Origin: JBDRLD01 sp043813445
GTDB taxonomy: Bacteria; Patescibacteriota; Patescibacteriia; JACPHY01
Reading direction: 5' to 3'
Length of the DNA stretch: 13,161 bases
Assembly (NCBI GenBank): GCA_043813445.1
Contig: JBDRLD010000104.1
Span: 1 to 13,161 of the forward strand
Below, one piece after another: positions 1-4,919 of the stretch. Each line of letters begins with the position of its first letter. Within the stretch, counting starts at the first letter, position 1. The notes under the pieces were generated by a model, which saw only the letters and a program-made list of their open reading frames with translations, had not been told where the DNA came from and made no database searches. The translations under genes were made by a program, and so were the position numbers.

Positions 1-1
1 C

Positions 2-166
2 CTGCACGACATCGCGAACATCATCGCAATCTGTGGAGACACACTCCAAGTAGCGCCACCGCCCAGTATGGAGCAAGCATTGGCGGCGACGCACCTCCTC
101 CAGCTCGTCACCTTTGCCACGCTGATCGTGTACCGCAGCGCCGGCCGCTACCTGCAGCTGCAGTAG
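2..166 (+). CDS. 3' end of an unidentified gene (partial)
   Basis: An open frame runs in from the left edge and ends with TAG at 164-166, giving 54 codons. It ends in Leu-Gln-Leu-Gln after a mildly hydrophobic stretch around LLQLVTFATLIVY. I do not recognise the family. Support for it being real is positional: the stop lies 24 bases before a strong rho-independent terminator on the same strand, which is what the end of a plus-strand transcription unit should look like. A second frame is also open here but runs into the terminator hairpin, so it is less likely. The gene converges on the minus-strand tRNA-Pro region. Function cannot be assigned. Confidence 0.5.
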   Translation: MHDIANIIAICGDTLQVAPPPSMEQALAATHLLQLVTFATLIVYRSAGRYLQLQ

Positions 167-190
167 CGTCAGCACCAAACAGCACCAAGA

Positions 191-220
191 CCCCCGGTCC
201 GTAATGGATCGGGGGTTTTT
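191..220 (+). terminator. Rho-independent terminator
   Basis: A 10-bp stem (CCCCCGGTCC at 191-200 with GGATCGGGGG at 206-215, one G-U pair), a five-base loop GTAAT, then five T residues at 216-220. It closes the plus-strand gene ending at 166. Confidence 0.9.
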
Positions 221-235
221 CGTTGCACCAAATAG

Positions 236-261
236 AACTGAAGCCCACGACCTCACGCGCC
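236..261 (-). pseudogene. Remnant of tRNA-Pro 3' half (third copy)
   Basis: The stretch at 243-261 repeats the variable-loop/T-stem part of tRNA-Pro (plus-strand reading CCCACGACCTCACGCGCC), preceded by a decayed GAACTGAAG where the gene has CTTGAAC. It has no acceptor stem or anticodon arm. It is the most distal of three stepwise shorter copies downstream of the intact tRNA-Pro. Confidence 0.7.
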
Positions 262-283
262 GACCCGTAGAAAAATATCTGAC

Positions 284-355
284 TCGGGCTGGCGGGACTT
301 GCCCTGTCATTCGACAGGGTCTCCGCTTCGCTACGAAACCCACGACCTCACGCAC
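284..355 (-). pseudogene. tRNA-Pro 3' half copy split by a hairpin insert
   Basis: On the minus strand this copy holds part of the anticodon stem, the variable loop and the T stem (GCGTGAGGTCGTGGGTT), then about 34 foreign bases (301-334). It then resumes AAGTCCCGCCAGCCCGA and the same trailer AGTCAGATATTTTTCTA as the true gene. The foreign piece holds a 7-bp hairpin (CCCTGTC, loop ATTC, GACAGGG at 302-319) and a smaller TTCG-CTA-CGAA hairpin. The break is in the T loop, just after the TTC. Confidence 0.8.
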
Positions 356-379
356 CCATCCTATAGAAAAATATCTGAC

Positions 380-452
380 TCGGGCTGGCGGGACTTGAAC
401 CCACGACCTCACGCGCCCGAGGCGTGCACTCTACCAACTGAGCTACAGCCCG
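380..452 (-). tRNA. tRNA-Pro (anticodon CGG)
   Basis: A full cloverleaf reads on the minus strand: acceptor CGGGCTG/CAGCCCG, D arm GCTC-AGTTGGTA-GAGT, anticodon stem CACGC/GCGTG around loop CTCGGGC, variable AGGTC, T arm GTGGG-TTCAAGT-CCCGC, discriminator A. The anticodon CGG reads CCG, and G37 and the C1 start fit bacterial tRNA-Pro. CCA is not encoded. The leader GACT and trailer AGTC extend the acceptor helix by four pairs, and the trailer is followed by AGATATTTTT, which may help termination. Confidence 0.95.
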
Positions 453-533
453 AGTCAAATATCTTCCATCAATGCCGTGCAGGAGCACTGTACATGAGAC
501 GATCACCTCCCGCAAGAGCGTAATTCAACCCAA

Positions 534-604
534 CTGGGGGGCTAGGAATCGAACCTAGATTCACGGCTTCAAAGGCCGCTGTCCTACCGTTAGACGACCC
601 CCCA
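534..604 (-). tRNA. tRNA-Gln (anticodon TTG)
   Basis: Minus-strand cloverleaf: acceptor TGGGGGG/CCCCCCA, D arm GTCT-AACGGTA-GGAC, anticodon stem GCGGC/GCCGT around CTTTGAA, variable GAAT, T arm CTAGG-TTCGATT-CCTAG, discriminator G. The weak U1-A72 first pair and G73 are known glutamine identity elements. CCA is not encoded. It begins 9 bases after the ftsX stop, so it is probably cotranscribed with ftsEX. Unlike the other three tRNAs here it has no broken copy. Confidence 0.95.
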
Positions 605-613
605 CCGAATCAA

Positions 614-1507
614 CTACACCCGGAGATACCTCCGGAGCGCGATGGCGGAGATGAGTACGGTGAGCACCGCCAGGCCGAGAAACTCGCCTCCGGCAATCGC
701 AACAATATGATATCGGAAGAATAAGCCAATGTCCATACTGCGCTCCCCTAGGAACTGGTAGAACGTCGGTTCAAGCGCATCGAGCACCGGGAATGTTACT
801 ACTTGCACGATGATCGTCGCGACCGCACTCGCGAGCACGCCCATGATGAGAAATGGCATGCGAACAAACCAATTTGTCGCTCCAACAAGCTTCATTATAC
901 CCACCTCGTCACGTCGAACGTACGTGACGATACGCATGGCATTAATGATGATGAGCAATGTCACCAGGAATGATAGTCCACTCATGATCAGCCCGGCTGC
1001 ACGAAGTTTCCTCGTGAGTATGGTGAGACGCTCAACGAGAAGCGATCGATCGCCAGACCCGGTCTCGGTGACGCGCTCGGCAATGCCAGGCTGCGCGATA
1101 ATCTCCTCAATAATCGCGAAGTCTGCCGGATTTCGAACATGAACCCGAATCTCGGGGCCGAATGGATTTTCTCCAAGTTCCTCGAGAGCGCTAAGAATCT
1201 CATTATTTCCTTCGTGTAGTATGGAAAACTCTCGAAATACCTGTTCACTCGAAATGTGCTCAACGCGTGTCGTTTCCTCTCTCTGGAGAAGCTCACTGCG
1301 CAATGCATCAACGTCCGATTCGCTTACCGTCGGCAGAAACTGTACGCGGAGATCAACACGCGATTCCAACTCATCCAACGCAATGCCGCCCGCCACGTTT
1401 ACGGCAAGTAGTACCTGCACACTCACGAGCGTGAGTGTGAGGATGAGTACTGTCGTAACGGAAAGCCAAACGTTCCGTCCGAAATCCTGAAGTGCCCATT
1501 TAATCAT
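614..1507 (-). CDS. ftsX: Cell division protein FtsX (ABC-transporter-like membrane subunit)
   Basis: FtsX pairs with the ATPase FtsE at the division site and transmits ATP hydrolysis across the membrane to activate peptidoglycan hydrolases; it is not thought to transport a substrate. The protein has the family layout. A short cytoplasmic start (MIKWALQDFGRNVW) is followed by one membrane helix (about residues 12-36) and an extracytoplasmic domain of about 130 residues containing the typical NPFGPEIRVHVRNP segment. Three more helices follow near the C terminus, with the conserved RRDEVGIMKLVGATNWFVR loop between the second and third. I chose the ATG at 1507 because it gives the usual short N terminus; an ATG at 1528 would add seven residues. 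Its partner ftsE lies upstream, separated by a repeat-filled gap instead of the common tight junction. Confidence 0.93.
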   Translation of the reverse strand: MIKWALQDFGRNVWLSVTTVLILTLTLVSVQVLLAVNVAGGIALDELESRVDLRVQFLPTVSESDVDALRSELLQREETTRVEHISSEQVFREFSILHEGNNEILSALEELGENPFGPEIRVHVRNPADFAIIEEIIAQPGIAERVTETGSGDRSLLVERLTILTRKLRAAGLIMSGLSFLVTLLIIINAMRIVTYVRRDEVGIMKLVGATNWFVRMPFLIMGVLASAVATIIVQVVTFPVLDALEPTFYQFLGERSMDIGLFFRYHIVAIAGGEFLGLAVLTVLISAIALRRYLRV

Positions 1508-1554
1508 TCGTCCGCCGGAAACAAACATGCGTCGTATGTTAATTACTCAATAAT

Positions 1555-1584
1555 CTCGGGGTTCGATTCCCCATCAGCTTGCTG
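1555..1584. repeat. T-arm-like hairpin plus small palindrome
   Basis: GGGG-TTCGATT-CCCC (1558-1572) is identical in form to a tRNA T arm, but no other tRNA part surrounds it. Two bases later comes the palindrome CAGC-TT-GCTG (1575-1584). The same CAGCTTGCTG core recurs at 1681-1690. This is the first of three palindromic units filling the ftsE-ftsX gap. Confidence 0.75.
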
Positions 1585-1600
1585 TGTCCTTTCCTGTTTG

Positions 1601-1664
1601 ACGTAGGGGCGGGGTTCAATCCCCGCCCGTCCGGACGGGCGGCCATAGAAGGCCGCCCCTACGT
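1601..1664. repeat. 64-bp cloverleaf-forming palindromic element
   Basis: The element is tiled exactly by base pairs. An outer 10-bp stem (ACGTAGGGGC at 1601-1610 with GCCCCTACGT at 1655-1664) encloses three adjoining hairpins: GGGG-TTCAAT-CCCC (1611-1624), the 16-base perfect palindrome GCCCGTCCGGACGGGC (1625-1640), and GGCC-ATAGAA-GGCC (1641-1654). No base is left over at the junction (10+14+16+14+10 = 64). The first arm carries the T-arm-like GGTTCAA. The GTAGGGGCG...CGCCCCTAC ends resemble repeats I recall from other bacterial genomes (recollection, not a search). No coding potential. Confidence 0.9.
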
Positions 1665-1674
1665 AGAGAGGATA

Positions 1675-1695
1675 CCTCGTCAGCTTGCTGCGAGG
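1675..1695. repeat. Nested palindrome with CAGCTTGCTG core
   Basis: CCTCG (1675-1679) pairs with CGAGG (1691-1695) around CAGC-TT-GCTG (1681-1690), with a single unpaired T at 1680. It shares its core with 1575-1584. It lies 30 bases after the ftsE stop on the minus strand, but no T run follows, so it is a poor terminator. Confidence 0.75.
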
Positions 1696-1724
1696 AGAAT
1701 TCAATTATGACCGTCGTACCACGC

Positions 1725-2429
1725 TCACGAGAGTCGGTATGTACCTTTCTGCTGATCGTGTACTATCCGACCATCCTCAAGCGTAATGACTCGTCTACGA
1801 AGCGCGTTTACAATGTCACGATTATGCGTCACCAAAACAACGGTTGTACCGAAGCTATTGATCTTCTCGAGAAGGTCGGCGATCTCACGCGTATGAATAG
1901 AATCGAGGTTCCCTGTTGGCTCATCAGCCACAAGAATCTTCGGCCCATGCACGAGTGCTCGGGCAATGGCAACGCGCTGTTGCTCCCCACCGGAGAGCTG
2001 CGTCGGAAATCGATCCGCCTTCTCAAACAATCCAACAACGCGAAGAACATTCGGCACAACTTCGCGGATGCGCGAACCTGACGCTCCACACACCTCTAGC
2101 GCAAAAGCTACGTTCTCCGCTACGGTTTTCTGCCTCAAAAGCTTAAAATCCTGAAAAACCGTCCCAATCTGTCTTCGTAACACCGGCACCTCGCCCCGAT
2201 GTATTCGACTGATGTCCCATCCTCCAATAACAATCTTTCCCTCAGATGGCCGCTCTTCAGCGATTAGAAGGCGCACGAGCGTGGTCTTGCCGGTTCCACT
2301 CTGTCCAACAACCGAAACAAGTTCACCTGGCTCAATATGAAAACTAACATCGTCAAGGGCAACGGTGTTTGGTGGATACTGTTTTGTAATGCCTTCAAAA
2401 ACTATCACAGGAATTTGCAATACCCGCAA
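1725..2429 (-). CDS. ftsE: Cell division ATP-binding protein FtsE
   Basis: FtsE is the ABC-type ATPase that partners FtsX at the septum. All nucleotide-binding motifs are present: Walker A GQSGTGKTT (residues 42-50), Q-loop Gln93 in VFQDFKLL, signature LSGGEQQ (145-151), Walker B ILVADEPTG with Asp169-Glu170, and switch His202. The length of 234 matches the family. The start is TTG at 2429, two bases after the methyltransferase stop, with no clear Shine-Dalgarno, which suggests translational coupling; a GTG or another TTG a few codons in would also be possible. ftsX follows about 200 bases downstream. Assignment as FtsE rather than a generic LolD/MacB-type ATPase rests on the adjacent ftsX. 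Confidence 0.94.
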   Translation of the reverse strand: MRVLQIPVIVFEGITKQYPPNTVALDDVSFHIEPGELVSVVGQSGTGKTTLVRLLIAEERPSEGKIVIGGWDISRIHRGEVPVLRRQIGTVFQDFKLLRQKTVAENVAFALEVCGASGSRIREVVPNVLRVVGLFEKADRFPTQLSGGEQQRVAIARALVHGPKILVADEPTGNLDSIHTREIADLLEKINSFGTTVVLVTHNRDIVNALRRRVITLEDGRIVHDQQKGTYRLS

Positions 2430-2431
2430 CG

Positions 2432-3214
2432 TTATGGAGTACGCTCAAAAACAACTAGTAGCCCATTCCCTGATCGATGTGGTAGTACACCATCGAGAGT
2501 CGCGAGTATCCAGGGTACGGGGTACATCACAAGCGCGAACCACTTGCCAGCTTGTTGTGCGAGCTGAAAGAGTTCCCATCCAAGCGCTCCGAGTCGCCCG
2601 AATGTTTCCCTGGCCTCGATAGCCCGAAGTCCCACTCCGGCAGCACACTGTTCCAACTCCTCTCGAGTAAACCCGCTTCGAACGTGATCCTCCTGGTCAA
2701 ACTGCTCAAACCTTGAGAACCACCGACGCTGTTCACGCTGTGGAACGTGAATGATAAGACGTCCACCGCGCTCGAGCTGCGCCGCGCAGCGCTCGAACGC
2801 GGTGTGTGGATTATGCAAATGTTCAAACACATCCACTGAGTATATTATATCATACCCACTTCCGAACGTGTCGCGTTCAATATTACCGATGCGAGCATGA
2901 ACGTTCGGATAATTTACAACAGCACGTCGCTCAACCGTTGCGATGCACTCCGGATCGAAATCGACCGCATCAATTCGAGCACTCGGCCAACGCCGCGCGC
3001 ACCACAGTGCGTTGTCCCCTCGTCCACACCCAGCGTCGAGTATCACATCAGGTCCTCCCCTTCTTCTAGCTTCCGAGTCCGCCGCAGTGCGGGAGGGGGA
3101 GTTAGTGGGGGTGTATTTGCACAACGACCTCCGTACTGCTCTTCTCCGAATTGTCTCCCCAATGTGCCGCCTTCCCCACCAGAGGAGCAGCTTTTCTCGA
3201 AGCGTCATAGTCAT
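2432..3214 (-). CDS. Class I SAM-dependent methyltransferase
   Basis: Motif I is VILDAGCGRGDNA (from about residue 57), followed by the acidic AdoMet-ribose region RIDAVDFDPE and the post-motif YDIIYSVDVFEHLHNP. This is the Methyltransf_11/25-like fold used on lipids, quinones or sugars; the substrate cannot be told. ATG at 3214 and ATG at 3208 are both possible. AGGA lies 3 bases before the first and 9 before the second, so 3208 may be the true start. Residues 35-54, between the N-terminal helices and motif I, are a Ser/Thr/Arg/Ala linker encoded by a palindromic repeat (see 3054-3110). The gene directly precedes ftsE, so it may share its transcript. A gentle hydrophobic stretch near the C terminus (WFALVMYPVPWILATL) hints at membrane association. 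Confidence 0.85.
   Translation of the reverse strand: MTMTLREKLLLWWGRRHIGETIRRRAVRRSLCKYTPTNSPSRTAADSEARRRGGPDVILDAGCGRGDNALWCARRWPSARIDAVDFDPECIATVERRAVVNYPNVHARIGNIERDTFGSGYDIIYSVDVFEHLHNPHTAFERCAAQLERGGRLIIHVPQREQRRWFSRFEQFDQEDHVRSGFTREELEQCAAGVGLRAIEARETFGRLGALGWELFQLAQQAGKWFALVMYPVPWILATLDGVLPHRSGNGLLVVFERTP
3054..3110. repeat. GC-rich palindromic repeat in frame within the methyltransferase gene
   Basis: CCTCCCC (3054-3060) faces GGGAGGGGG (3091-3099) around a spacer that includes CGAGTCCGCCGCAGTGCG, followed by GTTAGTGGGGGTG. This CTCCCC...GGGGGAGTTAG arrangement resembles dispersed intergenic repeats I recall from other genomes. It adds roughly 19-20 codons just before motif I without breaking the frame. 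Confidence 0.55.
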
Positions 3215-3225
3215 TTATCCTATCA

Positions 3226-3255
3226 CAAAACGAGCGCTTTGCTGCGCTCGTTTTG
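3226..3255 (-). terminator. Stem-loop terminator after the tRNA-Gly/Thr cluster
   Basis: A perfect 12-bp inverted repeat (CAAAACGAGCGC with GCGCTCGTTTTG) around a six-base loop lies 4 bases past the 3' end of tRNA-Thr on the minus strand. The distal arm ends in GTTTTG, so the hairpin is terminator-like in either direction, although no long T run follows. Read-through would supply the methyltransferase-ftsEX genes, for which I see no separate promoter. Confidence 0.65.
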
Positions 3256-3259
3256 CATA

Positions 3260-3331
3260 AGCCACCTCTGGGATTCGAACCCAGGACCTATCGCTTACGA
3301 AGCGATTGCTCTACCACTGAGCTAAGGTGGC
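3260..3331 (-). tRNA. tRNA-Thr (anticodon CGT)
   Basis: Minus-strand cloverleaf: acceptor GCCACCT/AGGTGGC, D arm GCTC-AGTGGTA-GAGC, anticodon stem ATCGC/GCGAT around TTCGTAA, variable AGGTC, T arm CTGGG-TTCGAAT-CCCAG. Anticodon CGT reads ACG. The discriminator is T and CCA is not encoded. It lies downstream of a truncated copy of itself. Confidence 0.95.
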
Positions 3332-3359
3332 AAATCTGTAAATGTAGAAATGAAGATTC

Positions 3360-3389
3360 TCAGCCTGAGGCTGATGCGCCTATGGCGCA
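3360..3389. repeat. Hairpin doublet inserted in a tRNA-Thr copy
   Basis: Two hairpins lie almost back to back: CAGCC-TGA-GGCTG (3361-3373) and TGCGCC-TAT-GGCGCA (3375-3389). On the minus strand the doublet sits between TTC of the broken tRNA-Thr T loop and a resumed GAATC (plus 3355-3359). The intact gene reads TTCGAATC at this point. Confidence 0.8.
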
Positions 3390-3444
3390 GAACCCAGGAC
3401 CTATCGCTTACGAAGCGATTGCTCTACCACTGAGCTAAGGTGGC
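3390..3444 (-). pseudogene. Truncated tRNA-Thr copy (5' 55 bases)
   Basis: All 55 bases match the intact tRNA-Thr at 3277-3331 exactly, from the 5' acceptor strand through the anticodon arm to GGGTTC of the T loop. The T stem 3' side and acceptor 3' strand are missing and replaced by the hairpin doublet. The perfect identity points to a recent duplication. It starts one base past the encoded CCA of tRNA-Gly, so it would be transcribed with it. Confidence 0.9.
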
Positions 3445-3445
3445 G

Positions 3446-3519
3446 TGGAGCGGGTGAGGGGAATCGAACCCCCGTCTCAAGCTTGGGAAGCTTGCATTCT
3501 ACCATTGAACTACACCCGC
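3446..3519 (-). tRNA. tRNA-Gly (anticodon CCC)
   Basis: Minus-strand cloverleaf: acceptor GCGGGTG/CACCCGC, D arm GTTC-AATGGTA-GAAT, anticodon stem CAAGC/GCTTG around TTCCCAA, a four-base variable region AGAC, T arm GGGGG-TTCGATT-CCCCT, discriminator T (the usual glycine identity base), then an encoded CCA at 3446-3448. The other three tRNAs here do not encode CCA. Anticodon CCC reads GGG. Confidence 0.95.
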
Positions 3520-3526
3520 ATGGAAT

Positions 3527-3566
3527 CGCCCTGTCATCCGACAGGGCGTCCCGTCGCATGACGGGA
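3527..3566. repeat. Perfect 40-base hairpin doublet inserted in a tRNA-Gly copy
   Basis: Two perfect hairpins abut with no linker: CGCCCTGTC-ATCC-GACAGGGCG (3527-3548, 9 bp) and TCCCGTC-GCAT-GACGGGA (3549-3566, 7 bp). On the minus strand the doublet follows GGGGGTTCG of the T loop and is followed by GATTCC, which is how the intact tRNA-Gly continues. The CCCTGTCAT(C/T)CGACAGGG hairpin also occurs in the tRNA-Pro copy at 302-319. Confidence 0.88.
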
Positions 3567-3619
3567 CGAACCCCCGTCTCAAGCTTGGGAAGCTTGCATT
3601 CTACCATTGAACTACACCC
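3567..3619 (-). pseudogene. Truncated tRNA-Gly copy (5' 53 bases)
   Basis: This matches the intact tRNA-Gly from its 5' end through TTCG of the T loop without a mismatch (3567-3622 equals 3465-3520). The T-stem 3' side and the acceptor 3' strand are absent; the hairpin doublet follows directly. It is upstream of the intact gene in transcription order. Confidence 0.9.
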
Positions 3620-3638
3620 GCAGAATTATGGAATTGAA

Positions 3639-3689
3639 TCCCGACGCTTTCGGTCGGGACCCCGACATTCGCCCTGCGAATCGTCGGGG
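3639..3689. repeat. Hairpin doublet splitting a tRNA-Gly 5' fragment
   Basis: TCCCGAC-GCTTTCG-GTCGGGA (3639-3659) abuts a longer hairpin, CCCCGACATTCGC-CCT-GCGAATCGTCGGGG (3660-3689), with one bulged base. On the minus strand it sits between GCGGGTGTAG (start of tRNA-Gly) and TTCAAT, which is the tRNA's own next six bases. The element is therefore a clean insertion in the D arm. Confidence 0.85.
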
Positions 3690-3699
3690 CTACACCCGC
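3690..3699 (-). pseudogene. Ten-base 5' remnant of tRNA-Gly
   Basis: GCGGGTGTAG is the exact start of tRNA-Gly; after the hairpin doublet, TTCAAT continues the gene and then decays into TCCATAATTC. Taken alone it is too short to be significant. The position next to a doublet, the resumed sequence, and a promoter about 32 bases upstream make it convincing as the first of three tandem tRNA-Gly starts. Confidence 0.7.
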
Positions 3700-3730
3700 A
3701 TCACATGTACTCGTGACAGGATCCCTGTAG

Positions 3731-3758
3731 AATGTAGCACACTATCCGAAGGAAGCAA
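3731..3758 (-). promoter_or_regulatory. Likely sigma70 promoter for the tRNA-Gly/tRNA-Thr cluster
   Basis: On the minus strand: -35 TTGCTT (3753-3758), 16-base spacer, extended -10 TGCTACATT with hexamer TACATT (3731-3736). The predicted start is near 3724, about 25 bases before the first tRNA-Gly fragment. It lies just beyond the ftsB-like stop at 3773. Confidence 0.5.
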
Positions 3759-3772
3759 ATCCTGGCGCATTC

Positions 3773-4162
3773 TTACTCAAAAATGTGTCGCCACCATCGA
3801 CGAAGATTGGATTCCTTCTCGGTCGGGGCAAGTATGGTCGGCTCAATCGGTCCGATTCCATGTGCATCGTCCGACACAATAAGCACCTCTTCGCCGGATT
3901 GCTGTAGTCCGAGTCGAAGACGAGCTTCACGCTCGAGAAATCCTGGATCATCCGCTCGCTCAAGTAGGTCGGACAACCGCTGCCGCTGAATTTCCATTCT
4001 CGAAATCTCCGCCTCAATGGCCGCAATTTCCTCGGCGACGGCCCTCCGCCTGCGATACTCCCCTACTATTCCGCTGACCACGACAATAATCGCAATCATG
4101 CCCGCTACAAAGAGGATGCGGTTTCGCCACGATTTTAGTTGTACGGATTTTTTCTTGTCCAT
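3773..4162 (-). CDS. Septum formation initiator protein, FtsB/DivIC family
   Basis: This is a 129-residue protein with the family layout: a basic cytoplasmic start (MDKKKSVQLKSWRNR), one membrane helix (about residues 15-34), then a coiled coil (about 36-70, rich in AEEIAAIEAEISRMEIQRQRL). The family tail GFLEREARLRLGLQQSGEEVLIV follows. FtsB/DivIC proteins join FtsL and FtsQ to activate septal peptidoglycan synthesis. The start ATG at 4162 lies two bases after the stop of the upstream PH-domain gene, implying translational coupling. I leave the symbol empty because FtsB, DivIC and unassigned homologues cannot be separated from sequence alone. Confidence 0.85.
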   Translation of the reverse strand: MDKKKSVQLKSWRNRILFVAGMIAIIVVVSGIVGEYRRRRAVAEEIAAIEAEISRMEIQRQRLSDLLERADDPGFLEREARLRLGLQQSGEEVLIVSDDAHGIGPIEPTILAPTEKESNLRRWWRHIFE

Positions 4163-4164
4163 AA

Positions 4165-4767
4165 CTAATGATCGATGCCTCGTCTCGCCATCTCTGCATC
4201 AATGCGTCCGCGCATCCGAATGAGCGCGACATCGTCCAGTTCATGCATCCGCAATTGTTCGTCGCCGCGCCCGAGACGATCATACGCGCGCCACAATCGA
4301 TTGAGCAACTCATGCGCCTCCTCGACATGCGGAACGAATGTCATCTCGATCTCAACGTCACTCCTTTCGGTCTGAATGCGCAACGTCCCGCAGCGAAGTA
4401 CCGACGCGAGCACACCGCGTACCTCGAGTACAATATCCTCGATTCGTGCGAATCGCGCCTCGGTCACGCTTCGATGGAGCACACTTACCTGATCGATATC
4501 GAAGATGCGGTGGTTCGTCACCACGAACGCCGTCCGATACCAGAGCCACAGCGACCGAACTATGGACGCCGCGCCCAAAACGACGAGCACACCAAATCCC
4601 AATAATCCGAGCAACCCGAATCGGAAGAGTGGAACGATAAGCAGGAACGCGAGCACCAACACCACCGCCCCGAGCAGTATGCTCGGTATGGGTACGAATA
4701 CAGAACGTCGAAGCACCGCCTCGACATGCTCACTCGCGCGAAGGTTGAGTCGCTTCGTGATGTGCAT
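4165..4767 (-). CDS. PH-domain (bPH2, YdbT-like) membrane protein
   Basis: Of 200 residues, the first 30 are soluble (ending LRRSVFVPIPS), followed by two membrane helices (about residues 28-48 and 50-72). Then comes a bacterial pleckstrin-homology-like domain: YRTAFVVTNHRIFDIDQVSVLHRSV...ARFARIEDIVLEVRGVLASVLRCGTLRIQT. The TNxRI and I-x-D-I patterns are typical of bPH2/YdbS-YdbT proteins, which are small integral membrane proteins of poorly defined role. The C terminus is charged. It is coupled to the FtsB-like gene (two-base gap), so the two are probably made together; whether it acts in division is an inference from this pairing. ATG at 4767; no good Shine-Dalgarno is visible. Confidence 0.8.
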   Translation of the reverse strand: MHITKRLNLRASEHVEAVLRRSVFVPIPSILLGAVVLVLAFLLIVPLFRFGLLGLLGFGVLVVLGAASIVRSLWLWYRTAFVVTNHRIFDIDQVSVLHRSVTEARFARIEDIVLEVRGVLASVLRCGTLRIQTERSDVEIEMTFVPHVEEAHELLNRLWRAYDRLGRGDEQLRMHELDDVALIRMRGRIDAEMARRGIDH

Positions 4768-4867
4768 GCGAATTAACTTGTTTTTCTACAAGATCGCTGA
4801 GCACCGCTCGGTCGTTCCTCGGTGTTCAAGCACGGCTTCATATATGCAGTACGGACAAACCCTGAGG

Positions 4868-4919
4868 ATCTAAGAGCTCAGGAACTCAGGACTCCATACA
4901 CTAAGGAACTCCAAACTCA
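4868..4919. repeat. Degenerate short tandem repeat (ACTCAGGA-like)
   Basis: About six imperfect 8-9-base units follow each other (AGCTCAGGA, ACTCAGGA, CTCCATAC, ACTAAGGA, ACTCCAA, ACTCAG). They run into the stop codon of the 673-residue gene. The rest of the gap to 4768 holds only a weak stem (GAGCACCG near 4799 with CGGTGTTC near 4819). Confidence 0.45.

Noticed and set aside
236..452. Possible CRISPR array from the repeated 20-30-base units
   Set aside because: The units are tRNA-Pro fragments with irregular spacing and only three copies, and there is no cas gene nearby.
299..523. Open frame reading GWRDLNPRPHAPEACTLPTELQP
   Set aside because: It is a translation through the antisense of tRNA-Pro, a well-known source of spurious predicted proteins.
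3253..3438. Open frames over the tRNA-Thr and tRNA-Gly region (HKPPLGFEPRTYRLRSDCSTTEL and similar)
   Set aside because: These are translations of tRNA genes and their copies; their repeats reflect tRNA duplication, not protein repeats.
380..3700. tRNA 3'-end duplications as attachment sites of an integrated phage or island
   Set aside because: No integrase or phage gene lies near; the tRNA-Gly and Thr copies duplicate 5' parts rather than 3' ends; and each break carries a hairpin insert instead of flanking a large element.
4799..4826. Attenuator or riboswitch in the leader of the PH-domain gene
   Set aside because: Only one weak imperfect stem is present, with no T run or recognisable aptamer.
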